NCBI GenBank assembly: GCA_023079485.1
Contig: CM041085.1
Span: 94,685,115 to 94,749,114, forward strand
Reading direction: 5' to 3'
Origin: Archilochus colubris
Taxonomy: Eukaryota > Chordata > Aves > Apodiformes > Trochilidae
DNA length: 64,000 nucleotides
Positions 12,456 to 23,120 of the stretch are shown one piece after another. Position numbers and translations under genes: made by a program. The notes under the pieces were generated by a model, which was not told the DNA's origin, ran no database searches, and saw only the letters and a list, made by a program, of their open reading frames with translations. Each line of letters begins with the position of its first letter. Position 1 is the stretch's first letter.

Positions 12456-13267
12456 TGATCATGGTTTAACACTGGTCTGGCAATTAACCAAATGGCAGAT
12501 GCTCTCTATTGTTCCCCCTACCCTCCCTGATAAAGAAAGGAGAGAGAATAAAGCAGACTTATGGGCTGGAAACTAAACTATGCAGTTTTAATGAAACAGT
12601 AATTATTAAAAAAGGAAAAAATATTAAATATATACAATTATACAGAAAAACATTACCATATTCCTCCCTCTTTTCCCTCAATAGCACTCACATCACCTCC
12701 AAGGTTGCAGGGCAGCCCTGGGAAAGTCCAGGCTGGACTTCTGGAGCCAGCAGCATTCAGAAGCTGGAGGCAGGAAAAGAGATTCAGGCTGGCATGGATC
12801 AGGACCACAGGCAAATGAATGGACGGAATCCTCCCAGAATGCTGAAGCAAACAGGAATGGGCCATGAAGGGTGAATGCGAAGGGCAAAGAGGAAGGCCAA
12901 AGGAAGAGAAAGGGGGTTGATCCTCCTGATCCCTCAAATTTATACTATGACATGTATGTCATGTAATACTGTGGTAAATTTTGGTCATCTGTCTTGTCTG
13001 CTTCTCCTTAAAGGAGAGTTGCAGGTGTGACCTCTTTACTCCTTTATGCTCTGGAAAGAGGAAGGTGTTCCTCAGAACCGAGCAGTGGCCTTGGTTCTGC
13101 ACACCATTAGCTGTAACTATGAGCACTGAGCATTATCAGTCCTGGCAGCAGACACTGACTGAGAAACTTGCTGTTGATTTCAGCAAGTGCAGCTTCATAT
13201 GAGAGACTTAGCTGAAACTGAAGTTGCAAGATGGAAAATTAGCTCTATCCTGGCCCCAAACATGACA
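12456..13267 (-). mobile_element. Solo LTR of an avian ERV (family B), minus sense, with 4-bp target duplication
   Basis: The element runs from TGATCATGGTTTAAC to CCCAAACATGACA, giving imperfect inverted termini (TGATCATG / CATGACA). It is flanked by GGTA on both sides (12452-12455 and 13268-13271), the 4-bp duplication expected of gammaretrovirus-like integration. In minus sense, a TATA-like AGTATAAATTTGAGGG lies near 12935-12950, and a T/A-rich stretch follows toward the 3' end. A homologous copy in the opposite orientation sits at 51629-52443. The left end (GTTTAACAC..GGCAATTAACC) resembles the left ends of the 26966 and 58082 elements, so all are probably related. The length is 812 bp. 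The frames 12509-12874 and 12653-12937 are chance frames inside it. Confidence 0.85.
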
Positions 13268-14409
13268 GGTATTCAAGGTGCTTGTTGTGCTGTCACTGCA
13301 TTTATTAAAAAAAACATTAATAAAAAAATCTGCATTATCAGTTCTATGAGCTGATAAAGTAAGTGTTAGTAGTCACTAACTTCTGTCATAGATTTCCAGG
13401 AAAATTCATAGAATTCACTTCTTTATGTATAACTAACTGGGATAATTATTCTTCGTGTTCATTCTCATGTGATTCTCTTGAAGCAAGGGCAGAGAGTGTG
13501 GGGACACATCTTTGTGTCAGAAAGACACATGGAAATTGGATTTATCTGATTTAACAAGTTACATGAGCAGATAATTAGCCCTTTATTAATATTTAGATAC
13601 CTCAGAAGACAGGGTATAGATTATCAAGGAGTTACAATATTCATAGCCTATGTTTTAAAAATATTTTTATAACATTTGCAGCTTGTGTTAAATACAATTA
13701 TCATGTATTAAGAAATATGCGCTTAGAGAATAAAAAAAATATTAACACATATTCCTGATAAGCAGTGTTTATTTGTGTTAATTATGTCTTATTCATGTGG
13801 TATTCTATTTATTTACAGAACTTATTTTCAGCTTTAGAAGTTTTAAGGTAAAGCTCTACTTATGGTAGAAATAATTGATACACCATAAAGAAGACTATTA
13901 CTCAGTCTGTTTTAAATCTCAGATCAAAATATGCACGATTATGAAATGGTGCAAGCAGGATCCTCAGAGTATACACTAACGCATTGCTGTGCATTTGAGT
14001 ACAAGATTGAAATACAGTTTTAGGTGCTGCAGTGAAAGAAAATTACTGGTAAACTGGAGTGCGTTCAGCTAGCAAGATGATTATGAAAGTGGATAATATG
14101 ATATAGCAAGGCGTGCTGAGACATCTGGGTTAATTCAACATTTTTTCAAAAAAGACTATGGAAGTATCTTACTGATGTCTTTAACAATTCCAAATAGACT
14201 TTAGAAAAATAAATAAAACACAATGTGGCTGGGCAAATACTGGAACAATTTGCTCAGATGTACCTCTTGGAGGTTTTCATAAATGGACTGTATTCAACAC
14301 CCTGAGCCTCACTCGGTTCAAGCAAGGGGTAGGACCAGATTCCCATGTTCCCTTTTCAAAGCAAGTATTCCTTAAATTTCTAATAGCTGACCTGCTCTTC
14401 ATGGAATGT
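13268..14409. other. Unique AT-rich non-coding sequence
   Basis: Nothing recognised beyond the 4-bp target duplication at the left edge. Short A runs occur near 13310-13330 and 13730. Confidence 0.55.
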
Positions 14410-14951
14410 CATAGAATCATAGAATGTTGGGGGCTGGAAGGGACCTCTAGAGATCTACTCTAGCCCCCCTGGCAAAGCAAGATCACCTAGGGTAGGCCAC
14501 AGAGGAACACATCCAGGCAGGTTTTGAAAGTCTTCAGGGAAGGAGATTCCACAACCTCCCTAGTAGCCTGTTCCAGTGCTCTGTCACCGTCACAGTAAAG
14601 AAGTTGCTCCTCATATTGAGGTGGAACCTCCTATGTTCTAGCTTAAACCCATTATTCCCTGTCCTATGACTGGGCACAACTGAAAAAAGATTGGCCCCTT
14701 CATCTTGACAGCCACCCCTCAGACATTTATAGGTATTATTAAGATCCCCTCTCAGCCTTCTTTTCTCAAGGCTAAACAGCCCCTGTTGTCCCAGTCTTTT
14801 TTTGTAGGAGAGATGCTAAAGTCCCTTAATCACTCTTGTAGCTCTCTGTTGGACTCTCACCAGCAGACCCCTCTCTCTCTTGAACTGGGGACCCCAAAAC
14901 TGGATGCAGTATTCCAGGTGTGGTCTCACCAGGGCAGAGTAGAGGGCAGAC
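14410..14951 (-). mobile_element. CR1 LINE 3' end, minus strand
   Basis: The copy starts on the plus strand with CATAGAATCATAGAATG, the reverse complement of the CR1 terminal octamer repeats. It continues through GGCTGGAAGGGACCTCTAGAGATC and the 3' UTR consensus to CAGGTGTGGTCTCACCAGGGCAGAG at about 14938, where it is 5'-truncated. It is a different CR1 subfamily from the 6408 copy. There is no intact coding sequence. Confidence 0.95.
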
Positions 14952-16254
14952 TATTCATATGAGTTTTAAGTTTTCAAACCTCTTTTTTCTCGCATTGTTC
15001 CTATTGTGCAAAGCACATCTAACGTACTGACATTTATTGCTATCTTGCTTTATTTTTTTATTATTTGAGCAATAAACAAGTACGCCATTGCCTTCCCCAT
15101 TGTAATTATACACAACCCAGAAGATCAATTTTTAATTTTTTTTTTTTTAGCTTCAGGAAAGGAATTAAATGAAACAAGATTGTTTACTTAGAAAGTAAAA
15201 ATAGAATTAGAGCTTCAGCACAATTTCTTCCATAAAGAAGTGTTCTGAATGAGGATTATAGCACCTGAGAAAGGATGTCTTATGTCCCTGGGAACAGCAT
15301 TAAATTCTGTTAGCTACACTGCATTCATAAATCTGTAATATGCATTTGATTTTCCTCCCACAAAACTGGAATACAAGTTTGGTTTATAGCATATCAAGTA
15401 TTTTAATTAAATTCATAGCTTTAATAATTTATTATCATTAAATACAGAGATAGTAAATTTCTAAAGATCTATAAATAAAGTATTTTACCTGGTTTCACTG
15501 TCATATGCCACTAGTCAAAAGAAAGTCAATTTCCTTCATTTATTTAAGAAATATTTATAGATCATATGTTTATTATGTATATTTATAGATTTAAGCAGAT
15601 CAAGATTACATGCCCGCAATAATTCAGTTTTCTATGCTGCTTCTAAACCTTTTTGTCAATATTCCTCAGCACTGATTGTCTCTTACTCTCTTGGAACTAC
15701 TGTCCTCTACTTCAGCCTTTCAAGTGTGCAAAAGATTTATGAAAGACTCGAGTCTCATCAGATTATCTTTTTGTTATAATGCTAATGCTTCCATTGTCCC
15801 TTAAACTGTTGTCACTGAGCGCTGTTATATCACAATGTGGATAAATAATACAAAATGAAAAGGTTTTATTTTCAGAAGAAAAGTCCAAATTTACTTCATT
15901 CATTCCTCAAGTTAATAATATGACATAGTAATGCCATCTCTAGCTTGTGCTAATAACTCAGTTAATGGTTTACACTGGCCTGCTCTCAGTGGTACAGTTT
16001 TTCTATACTTTCATATGGATAATTTCATTTTTGGTATGATATCTTTAATTTTAAAAAGATGAGGCAGTTCCAGTTCTCAGTTCTGCCAACCACATAGAAG
16101 CCATAATAAAATACATTTCTGTATGCCTTTTTCTCCCTTCTCTGGGTACTTTCTTCATTATTAGCAGTGTTTGAATTTATGTTAGTCCAATGATTATCCA
16201 TTTAGGATCCATTAAGGATCACACTTGTAAATAGTATGATTATGCTTACTACGT
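14952..16254. other. Unique AT-rich non-coding sequence
   Basis: AT-rich with T/A runs (for example near 15130). No gene or repeat family was recognised. The right edge contains the first unit of the 26-bp tandem repeat that hosts the next LTR. Confidence 0.55.
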
Positions 16255-16672
16255 TGAGGCAGTACAGCCTCAGACTGTCAGCACCGAACAATTGCTGATA
16301 ATTTCAACATAAGCTTTGGGCTATGTGCAAGGACAGTGCTGCTTAAAGCATATTTTGTAACGGCAAGGAACAGTACGTTAGAACACTCGAAGGTTAAGGA
16401 GTAAGCAAGACGATTAGATTAAGGGACTCGGCACGATAGCAACATCCACGAAGAAGCTTGAATGTGTGAAAGTTAAGCTTTGTTAGTTAATTGTTGCTAA
16501 AGGTTTTGTAGCCAATCAAGTTAAAACGTGTGTAACGAGATGTAGAAATCACCAATCAGCAATATGTATACGTGGCATTAGCTCTTAGATTAGTGTATAA
16601 ATATTGCCTTCTGATTCAATAAAGTTGGACATTTGTTTGCATCAAACTGGGTCCCCGTCTCGCACTGCGACA
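16255..16672 (+). mobile_element. Compact 418-bp solo LTR of an avian ERV with 6-bp target duplication
   Basis: The element begins TGAGGCAGTACAG and ends CACTGCGACA. It is flanked on both sides by CTACGT (16249-16254 and 16673-16678). A 6-bp duplication fits class II, alpha/beta-like, integration. Plus-sense signals are in the right order: CCAATCA motifs near 16512 and 16552, a TATAAATATT promoter box at about 16597, an AATAAAG poly(A) signal at about 16618, then a C/G-rich U5 end. The sequence is less decayed than the other LTRs and has well-kept CpGs, so it is probably one of the younger insertions. No internal retroviral sequence remains, which implies excision by LTR-LTR recombination. 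Confidence 0.9.
16597..16624 (+). promoter_or_regulatory. LTR TATA box and poly(A) signal
   Basis: TATAAATATT is followed about 21 bp later by AATAAAG, the compact U3/R arrangement seen in small avian retroviral LTRs. Whether it is still active cannot be judged from sequence. Confidence 0.65.
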
Positions 16673-16702
16673 CTACGTAATAGTATGATTACACTTACTA
16701 TG

Positions 16703-19700
16703 CTGGAAGACCAGGATAACGTAGGAAAGCCAAAACTATCCTATCAAGTGTCACTCCCTTTTAAATTTCTTGATAATAAACAATGAGTAACTAAATGTAG
16801 CCTTATCTGTAACCTACACAAATGGCTATGGAATTCACAAAGACTTTTGTGAAGTGTATCCAAAGCATATTTAAGGCAATATATTGTTTTTTGTAATTGT
16901 CTTTGACAATAGAGTTACTGCAGTTCTGGAGGGGGTTTAGAGGGGACTGGGAGTTTACAAAATTTTGTAATGAGCGTGTCTTGCTAAACAATGTTTTAAT
17001 TTATTTTTTCCTGTAAATGTTTACATTTTTGGTATTACAATGTCTACTTATAACTGGCATAAATCATATTACAAGAGAGATAAAAGAAAACCTGATAAGG
17101 CTCACTATGAAGATCTGAAGCAACTCTTTTGGGCAATAAACCAGCCTTGTCATTTGTGTAAGGTATTAAAAAAGGTTCATGTGCCACTGACTAACAAGAA
17201 GTCCTAAGTGGCTCTTCACCATCTCTCTACTGGAAGAAAGATCTAAGCATACATACAAGCTACAATAACCCCAGGATAAGAGGTGATGCTTCATTGTGGA
17301 TCCTGAGAATCTTTCACCTGATCTGATCCACAGGTTACCTCACAGCTTAAACTCTTCAGCGTTTTAGAATAATCTGTCTTCCTACTGGGGCTACCCAATC
17401 TGAGGAGCTTTGCAACCCACACTTTCTTCAAATGTTGTGCTGTGTTTCTACAACATCTGAGAGGCCAAACTGCTGTGCAAATCTATGTATATACATTTTT
17501 CAGGCTATACCAAGGGAAAAGACAAAATCTAGCATTGAGACCCTTGGCTAGAAATGTATCATCTGAATGCATGAAGAAAAGAAAGAAGCATCACTGTTGA
17601 AGGACTGAAGTGAAGCAATAGATAGGACCATTCTGAGGTTCTGTTTTGATTTAAGGATATGATTTTCCTACCCTGAGGGTAAGGCAAGCATCAGTAAAGT
17701 AACCTTATATACTGTCCTGCTGTCACCATGACCAAGTGACCTGACAATATTGATTTAGCACTGGGCAAAAGTGACCCTAAGGGACTTGTCTTGATCCATC
17801 CAAGTCTAACAAGAGAGAGCCTTGGAGAGAATCTTGGAGATTATGAGAAGGTAAGGGTCAACGTAATACACATGATATTTAGATATTGGCATCCAGACGG
17901 TCACTCAACTCACATTTTGATCCAAGTTTTAAAATTTAAGAGAGTGTCCCTTACAATTAAAAACATGAATTGCAAGGAATATTAATTATTCATGAGGAGT
18001 AGCTGATGATCAGTATAAATTAATAGGAATGCTTTGTTTAACTCTGTAATCAATTATAGCAAGTGTAAATCAGCTGAAAGATTTTAGTATTCTCTTTTCA
18101 TTTGTCCTTCTCCCCTTTTCCTCCATTTTTTTTCTTGCTGATATTCAGTTCATAAAAATAATGCCATTGAGATATACACAGGTTTTTTACACAGTTATGG
18201 TTCCTGCTTCTTTGAAGCTTATCTTAATGTGCTTTTCTGTTGCCATTTCCAAACTTCCACCCTTGAAACTTCTATTTATAAATGACTAAGTATGCTGAAG
18301 TGTCTTCCAATATGTGTTGTAGCAACAGAAATAGTATCTCTTTTGAGGTCTCCTTAATTAATGTAAAGAGAAGGCCAAACACAGGAGAAATATGATCTGA
18401 TCCTCAAAAGACATTGCTCACAGAAATCCACTTTATGAACAAAAATGTGAATTCTGGTTTATTCAGTTCTGTAACAGAAAATACCGCTGATTAATCCATT
18501 TTGTCCATTTATCTTCATCTTCAAAGGACATGAAGATAACTAAGAAAACATAGTTATACCATAAACATTTCAATGCCACTGTTGTAATTAATCTTTTTCA
18601 CCATTTCCCTTCCACCATTTTCTGTTATTGCTTAGTATTCCAACTTCTTAATAGTATAGAATTAATAGAATTCTTCTATGCACTTAGAAGGAGAGGGATG
18701 ATTAAATAGAGTAATATATGTAAAGAATGATTTCTGAGACAGTTCACAAGATAATTCAGATAGCCTTGGGCTAGTATTCCCAGATTAAATACTGGCAGAG
18801 ATTTCTGAAGCACAGGCTTTCCTGAAAAGTTCTTTATATGAGGCAAGAATATAAAAACAAAGATTTTGGTGGAAGAACTCTATTTTTGTTTGTCCTCTGG
18901 TACTGCATTCATTTTATCTTTTCTCTTCATTGTGAAAAATATCATCACCTTGAATCTGTCACTGCTGAAGAGCTATTCTTGGTTCTCTCATAAGCAAGCT
19001 GATGTAATGTTGTTGAGTGCTTTGGCAAGCAAATTCACATTGGTACGAAAGAGAGTGCCACAGCCTATAAGAAGCAAAACATGAGAAACAGTTTCCTCAA
19101 AAAAACCCAGAAAGACCTAGGTGATATTTTGAAAACTCAAATTTATGCTGGTAATACGAAGCAAGGTTACATTACTGAAATTTTGCCAACGTTTTAATAT
19201 TTCATATTATTACCTACATATATCTGTACTTTTTCCATTATTATCTTTACAAAAGCTGGTTTTAAACAATCTAGATAAGGAAGCCTAAAAACACTGAAGA
19301 TGTGATTTAACCAGCACCAAATGCTTAAAAATTAACAAGTCTAGATTAGTCACCCATGGTATTTCTGCATGCAATGGTAAGTAAATTTCTCTCTATCCCA
19401 CAGCTTTTGGTGTTTATTATAAAATGGAATGAAGTGCCCAGAGAGAGGCAGCTCCAGAGGTGATAAAGAAAGCCTAGAAGGTTATTTCAAACTAGCTGCC
19501 AAATTTGGAATAGATGTGGTTTGGTCAGAAGAATCCCAGACGTGTATTTGGAACAGACAAGAGCATCTTGATTCTTCTGTACATACATTTTCTCTTCAAG
19601 TGAACAAGCTGTTACGATTCTTTAAAAATAAACAGTATTGTGCAATTACATGAAATCTTTTTATATCTGTAGTTTAGACAATGACAATTTGACAAGCTCT

Positions 19701-22083
19701 CATTTATTTTTATGTTATATCTTCTAAAGCTAGACTGCTCATGATATTAGCTGTTCAAGGAAGTACACAAAATTTATTGGAAAAGGGTATCCTTTAAACA
19801 AACCGCCCATCTCTCCGTTCTACAAATAAATCTCATTAGTTTTGATACATATTAATACAAATTCTTAAATATTTATATATATTACATTCATTAATCAGGA
19901 ATTTTTCTAAAAATTTTTGTAGAAAATTAATGTAGCTTTGTTGGTATTTATGTGCCACAATTTTTAAAGAATGAATTAGGTAATTTTGCTTTACAAAAAT
20001 CTTGAATTCAAATAAAATGTGCTATTAAAATTAATAACTTTTCAGAATAATTTTGAAAGTAGAAACTAGATATTTAATAAAAAGGGATAGAAATTAGCTG
20101 GTCAGCTTTCTACATTTTCAAATGCCATAGAGAACAAGTGACAAGGATCTAGTGACTATTCCAGTTTTAATTGTAAGCTCTCATACTTTGTTTTACAGCT
20201 AAGATATTTTACCTCCACATTAGTCTTATTTCTGATTGACCTCATTTCTCCTCTGTAATACAAAATCTTGATTTGTGAATCAGTTGAATTTAGAACAGGC
20301 ATTTTTGCTAAGCCTTTGCATTTCTAAAAGATTACCCATTACTGTGTCTTTCTATTGACTGTTAAAATTGTTTCAGAAGTATCATGGGTATGGTCTGACA
20401 TTCTATTTCAAATACTTCACTTAGTCTACTGCACTATGCATTGTCAGGTATAAACATCACACAAAGGGGAGTGAAGATGAAAGAGAAGATGAAGACAGAC
20501 TTTTTTGTTATAAAATATTTTCCTTCGTAAGCAAAAGTGAAAATAGGTAAGAAAAGAAGCCTTACCTATGCTGTCCCTAAACTCTGTGTCATTCATCTAG
20601 CAAATTAATTTCTCTAACTGTATTTGTCTTGCCTTGGACTATCTTCAGCATAGGAGCCCTGAAGACTATAAACTGAGTTGTGTCTATCTTCTCTCAGCAG
20701 CTCATAGAAGTGTTGATTCCATTTGTTGCATTGGTTTTTTGGTTTGGTTTTTCTTAAAAAAAAGGAGTAACAAAAAGATTGTAGGAGTAACAAAAAGATT
20801 GTAGCAGTTTGACCCCTACATGTTTTGTTGCTGTCCTTTCTCATGGTTCCTGTAATATGATGATCTCCTTTTCCTTCTTCCAAGATCATTGGTGATCAGA
20901 ATCACTTGAGATGTTACTCAGACCTCAAGGATGTCTCATATATATTTTTCAGTAAAGAACTATTTGATGGTACATATAAATGGTTCTGATGTGTTCCTGC
21001 AGAGAGGTGACTGTTGCTTTGGCTTTCATCCTCCCAGCAATGTTTGAGCCTTTGGAGAAATGTGTTATTTCCATCTGCTCCATGCTGTGCAGAGCTGGGA
21101 ATAATTTTGCTTTGCATATCTTATCTCATTTTAAATGCATTTCCCAGCAGAGCAAGAGGGGAGATTTGTAGGATGTATTTGTAAAGCCACTATTTAGAGT
21201 TTTAAAAAGTATTTACTATTCAGAAATATAGTTTTTTCCTATAGCTATTAGGACAAATAGAAAACAATGCAGATAACACATAAAATACAAGAAAATACAG
21301 ACAGAGATAAAGGATGAAACTGCCATTTCAGCTTAAAATGAGGGCAGATTATAGTATTCCACTGTTAGAGATCTAGTGGTTGATTGAAAACTGATCTTTT
21401 AGCATTGGCTACTCCTTAAGTTCCTTTGAACCTTACTGTGCAAATTCACAACAGATGAGAAATGTCAAAGCTTTCCTCCAGCCAGAATTTTTACATCCAC
21501 TAAAGATCTCCTCTTACCTGTCATGTACAAAACCCAGTAATGTCAACTGTGCCTTGTGAGGTTTTTCATTTATTTAATGGATTTTGAGTATTCATATTTG
21601 TTGCATATATATCTTTTACAGAGCTCCCCTGAGATGACCATCATTTCTTAAGATGAGATTCTGCCCCATGTTACCTCTTAGAGGATATGAGCTTTGGGCA
21701 ACTGTGGATGATAGTTATCTATGCCTTATGTGAATTTACTTTTATAGTATTGGAAAACTTTCCTTAGCCTCCCCAGGAAGAGCAGGGCAAGGAAAAACAA
21801 AACAAGACAAAACAAAAGCTAAAAACCTAGCTACCTTACCTGAAGCCCAATAGGCACCTTCACATCAGACACTACTGGAAATTACCACTGTCTTCCTGCT
21901 TTTGAGAAACTTCTGGATGCATCTGCAAGCATAAATCTGTGTTGCAGAAACTACCTGAATCAGCTGTTAACCTTCCCCTCGTTAACAGGCAGTAGTATAA
22001 ATAGATTTCTACAAGGTTGCAGAATGCTTTGAACTGGGTCAGTCCTAGACTAGTTCTTCAGAAACATCTCAGTATATGATAGT
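16703..22083. other. Long unique AT-rich stretch, no gene recognised
   Basis: About 5.4 kb without a recognised repeat family. Frames at 17791-17985, 18866-19084, 19429-19653, 20614-20889 and 20980-21171 lack family signatures. The block 17100-17480 is slightly richer in GC. A perfect 20-bp tandem duplication lies at 20763-20802, and A/C low complexity occurs near 21790-21825. Confidence 0.5.
20763..20802. repeat. Perfect 2 x 20-bp tandem duplication
   Basis: AGGAGTAACAAAAAGATTGT occurs twice in direct contact with no mismatch, just after an A-rich run. Identity of the copies implies a recent duplication. Confidence 0.9.
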
Positions 22084-22180
22084 CTCACAGAAAGGTTGTT
22101 TATGGAATGACTTTAAAGACCATCTAATTCCAAAGCCCTTGCATAAACAGGGACATCTCCTACTTGTCCAGGTTGCTCTA
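22084..22180 (-). mobile_element. CR1 3' UTR fragment, minus strand
   Basis: CR1 3'-end text in minus orientation (ACCATCTAATTCCAAAGCCC, GGGACATCTCCTACTTGTCC, AGGTTGCTCTAAGCC) starts from a decayed octamer at 22084. It is cut off abruptly, and an oppositely oriented CR1 piece begins within about 15 bp. Confidence 0.8.
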
Positions 22181-22195
22181 AGCCACATCCCACCT

Positions 22196-22604
22196 GGAAG
22201 ATCCTGACCACAGGCTAGCTAGTCTCACCTCTGTGCTCCCTAAAATCATGGAGCAGATTTTCCCGGAAACTATGCTGAGGCATGTTAAAAAGAAGGAGGC
22301 AATTGCTGACATCTAGCATGACTTCCGTAAGGTCAAACTGTGCCTAAAAAATTTGGTGGCCTTCTAGATATGGTTACATCATTGGTGGAGAAAGAAAGAA
22401 CAACTGATGTCACCTACCTACCTTTGTGGAAAGTGTTTGACACTGTCCCACACATCACCTTTGTGTCGAAATCATAGAGACATAGTCTTGATGGATGCAC
22501 CGCTTGGTGGATAAGGAATTGGCTGGATCTTCATACTCAAAAAGTTGATGTCAATGGCTTGATGTCCAAATAGAGACCAGTGATGAGTGGCATTCCTCAG
22601 GGAG
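22196..22604 (+). mobile_element. CR1 reverse-transcriptase fragment, plus strand
   Basis: The plus-strand translation, broken by stops and frameshifts, follows CR1 RT: a KIMEQI.. segment near 22243, then a degraded LTNLVAF-like segment near 22345. A KAFDTVPH-like segment survives as GTGTTTGACACTGTCCCACAC at about 22434, and the end corresponds to the GVPQG motif near 22590. It abuts the 22605 LTR and is not resumed on its far side, so the LTR insertion or a later deletion removed the rest. Confidence 0.85.
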
Positions 22605-23120
22605 AGAGACTTTAGGCTGGGAAAAAATAAAAACTAAATAAGTTTAATTAATAAATAGTAATAAAAACATATACAAATATGTAAATACAGAACTTGCAAT
22701 CCTCAGTTACTACTTCTCAGCCTGAAAAATCCTAGAGTGGACACAGCAGCAGGTGGAGGTGCCAGAGTTTGGAGTCCCAGTGACAAATCCTTGGAGCAGC
22801 TAAGCCGGCCCTACTCAGGGAGGCAGGAGATGGGCAACCTCTCTGGGTATACAGTGTTCTCTGGTGAGAAAACAGAATGCTGGAACAGCATCAGAGGGAG
22901 ATATGAACCCCAACCCAGGCTGCAGAGCAGCCAGAAAAGGGCTCTGAGGAGTCATTTTATACTGAACCCCCATGGGAAGGAGCTCTGTGATTGGTCCGTG
23001 TGGGAGGGGGAGGTGGGGAAGGGATCAGGGCAGCATGGCCTGAGGTGGCTTTTATCCCAAGCCTCTCAAATCATAACACTGGTGTTTTGGCCTGACTGGC
23101 CTCTTTGTTGGGATATCTGA
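22605..23120 (-). mobile_element. LTR of an avian ERV (family C), minus sense, 3' edge truncated
   Basis: In minus sense this carries a CCAATCACAGAG box (about 22988-23000), a TATA-like AGTATAAAATGAC (about 22950-22962) and, farther on, a T/A-rich R-U5 like stretch at 22620-22690. A second, shorter relative is at 43885-44275. They share ACTTGCA(A/T)TC, GGAC(A/T)CAGCAGCAG, a GGGA(G/A)GGCAG segment and AATG/AGTGTTCTC. The 127-codon frame at 22737-23120 is a chance frame in the GC-richer U3. No clear target duplication remains. Confidence 0.7.

Larger units (their letters stand above)
16229..16702 (+). repeat. Split 26-bp tandem duplication hosting an LTR insertion
   Basis: The string AATAGTATGATTA(TG/CA)CTTACTA(C/T)G occurs at 16229-16253 and again at 16679-16702. 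Removing the LTR (16255-16672) and one target-site copy makes the two units directly adjacent with a period of about 26 bp. The LTR therefore inserted at the junction of a pre-existing short tandem duplication. Confidence 0.8.

Noticed and set aside
12509..12937. 121-codon plus and 94-codon minus frames
   Set aside because: They are fully inside the family-B LTR. The homologous LTR at 51629 does not keep the same product.
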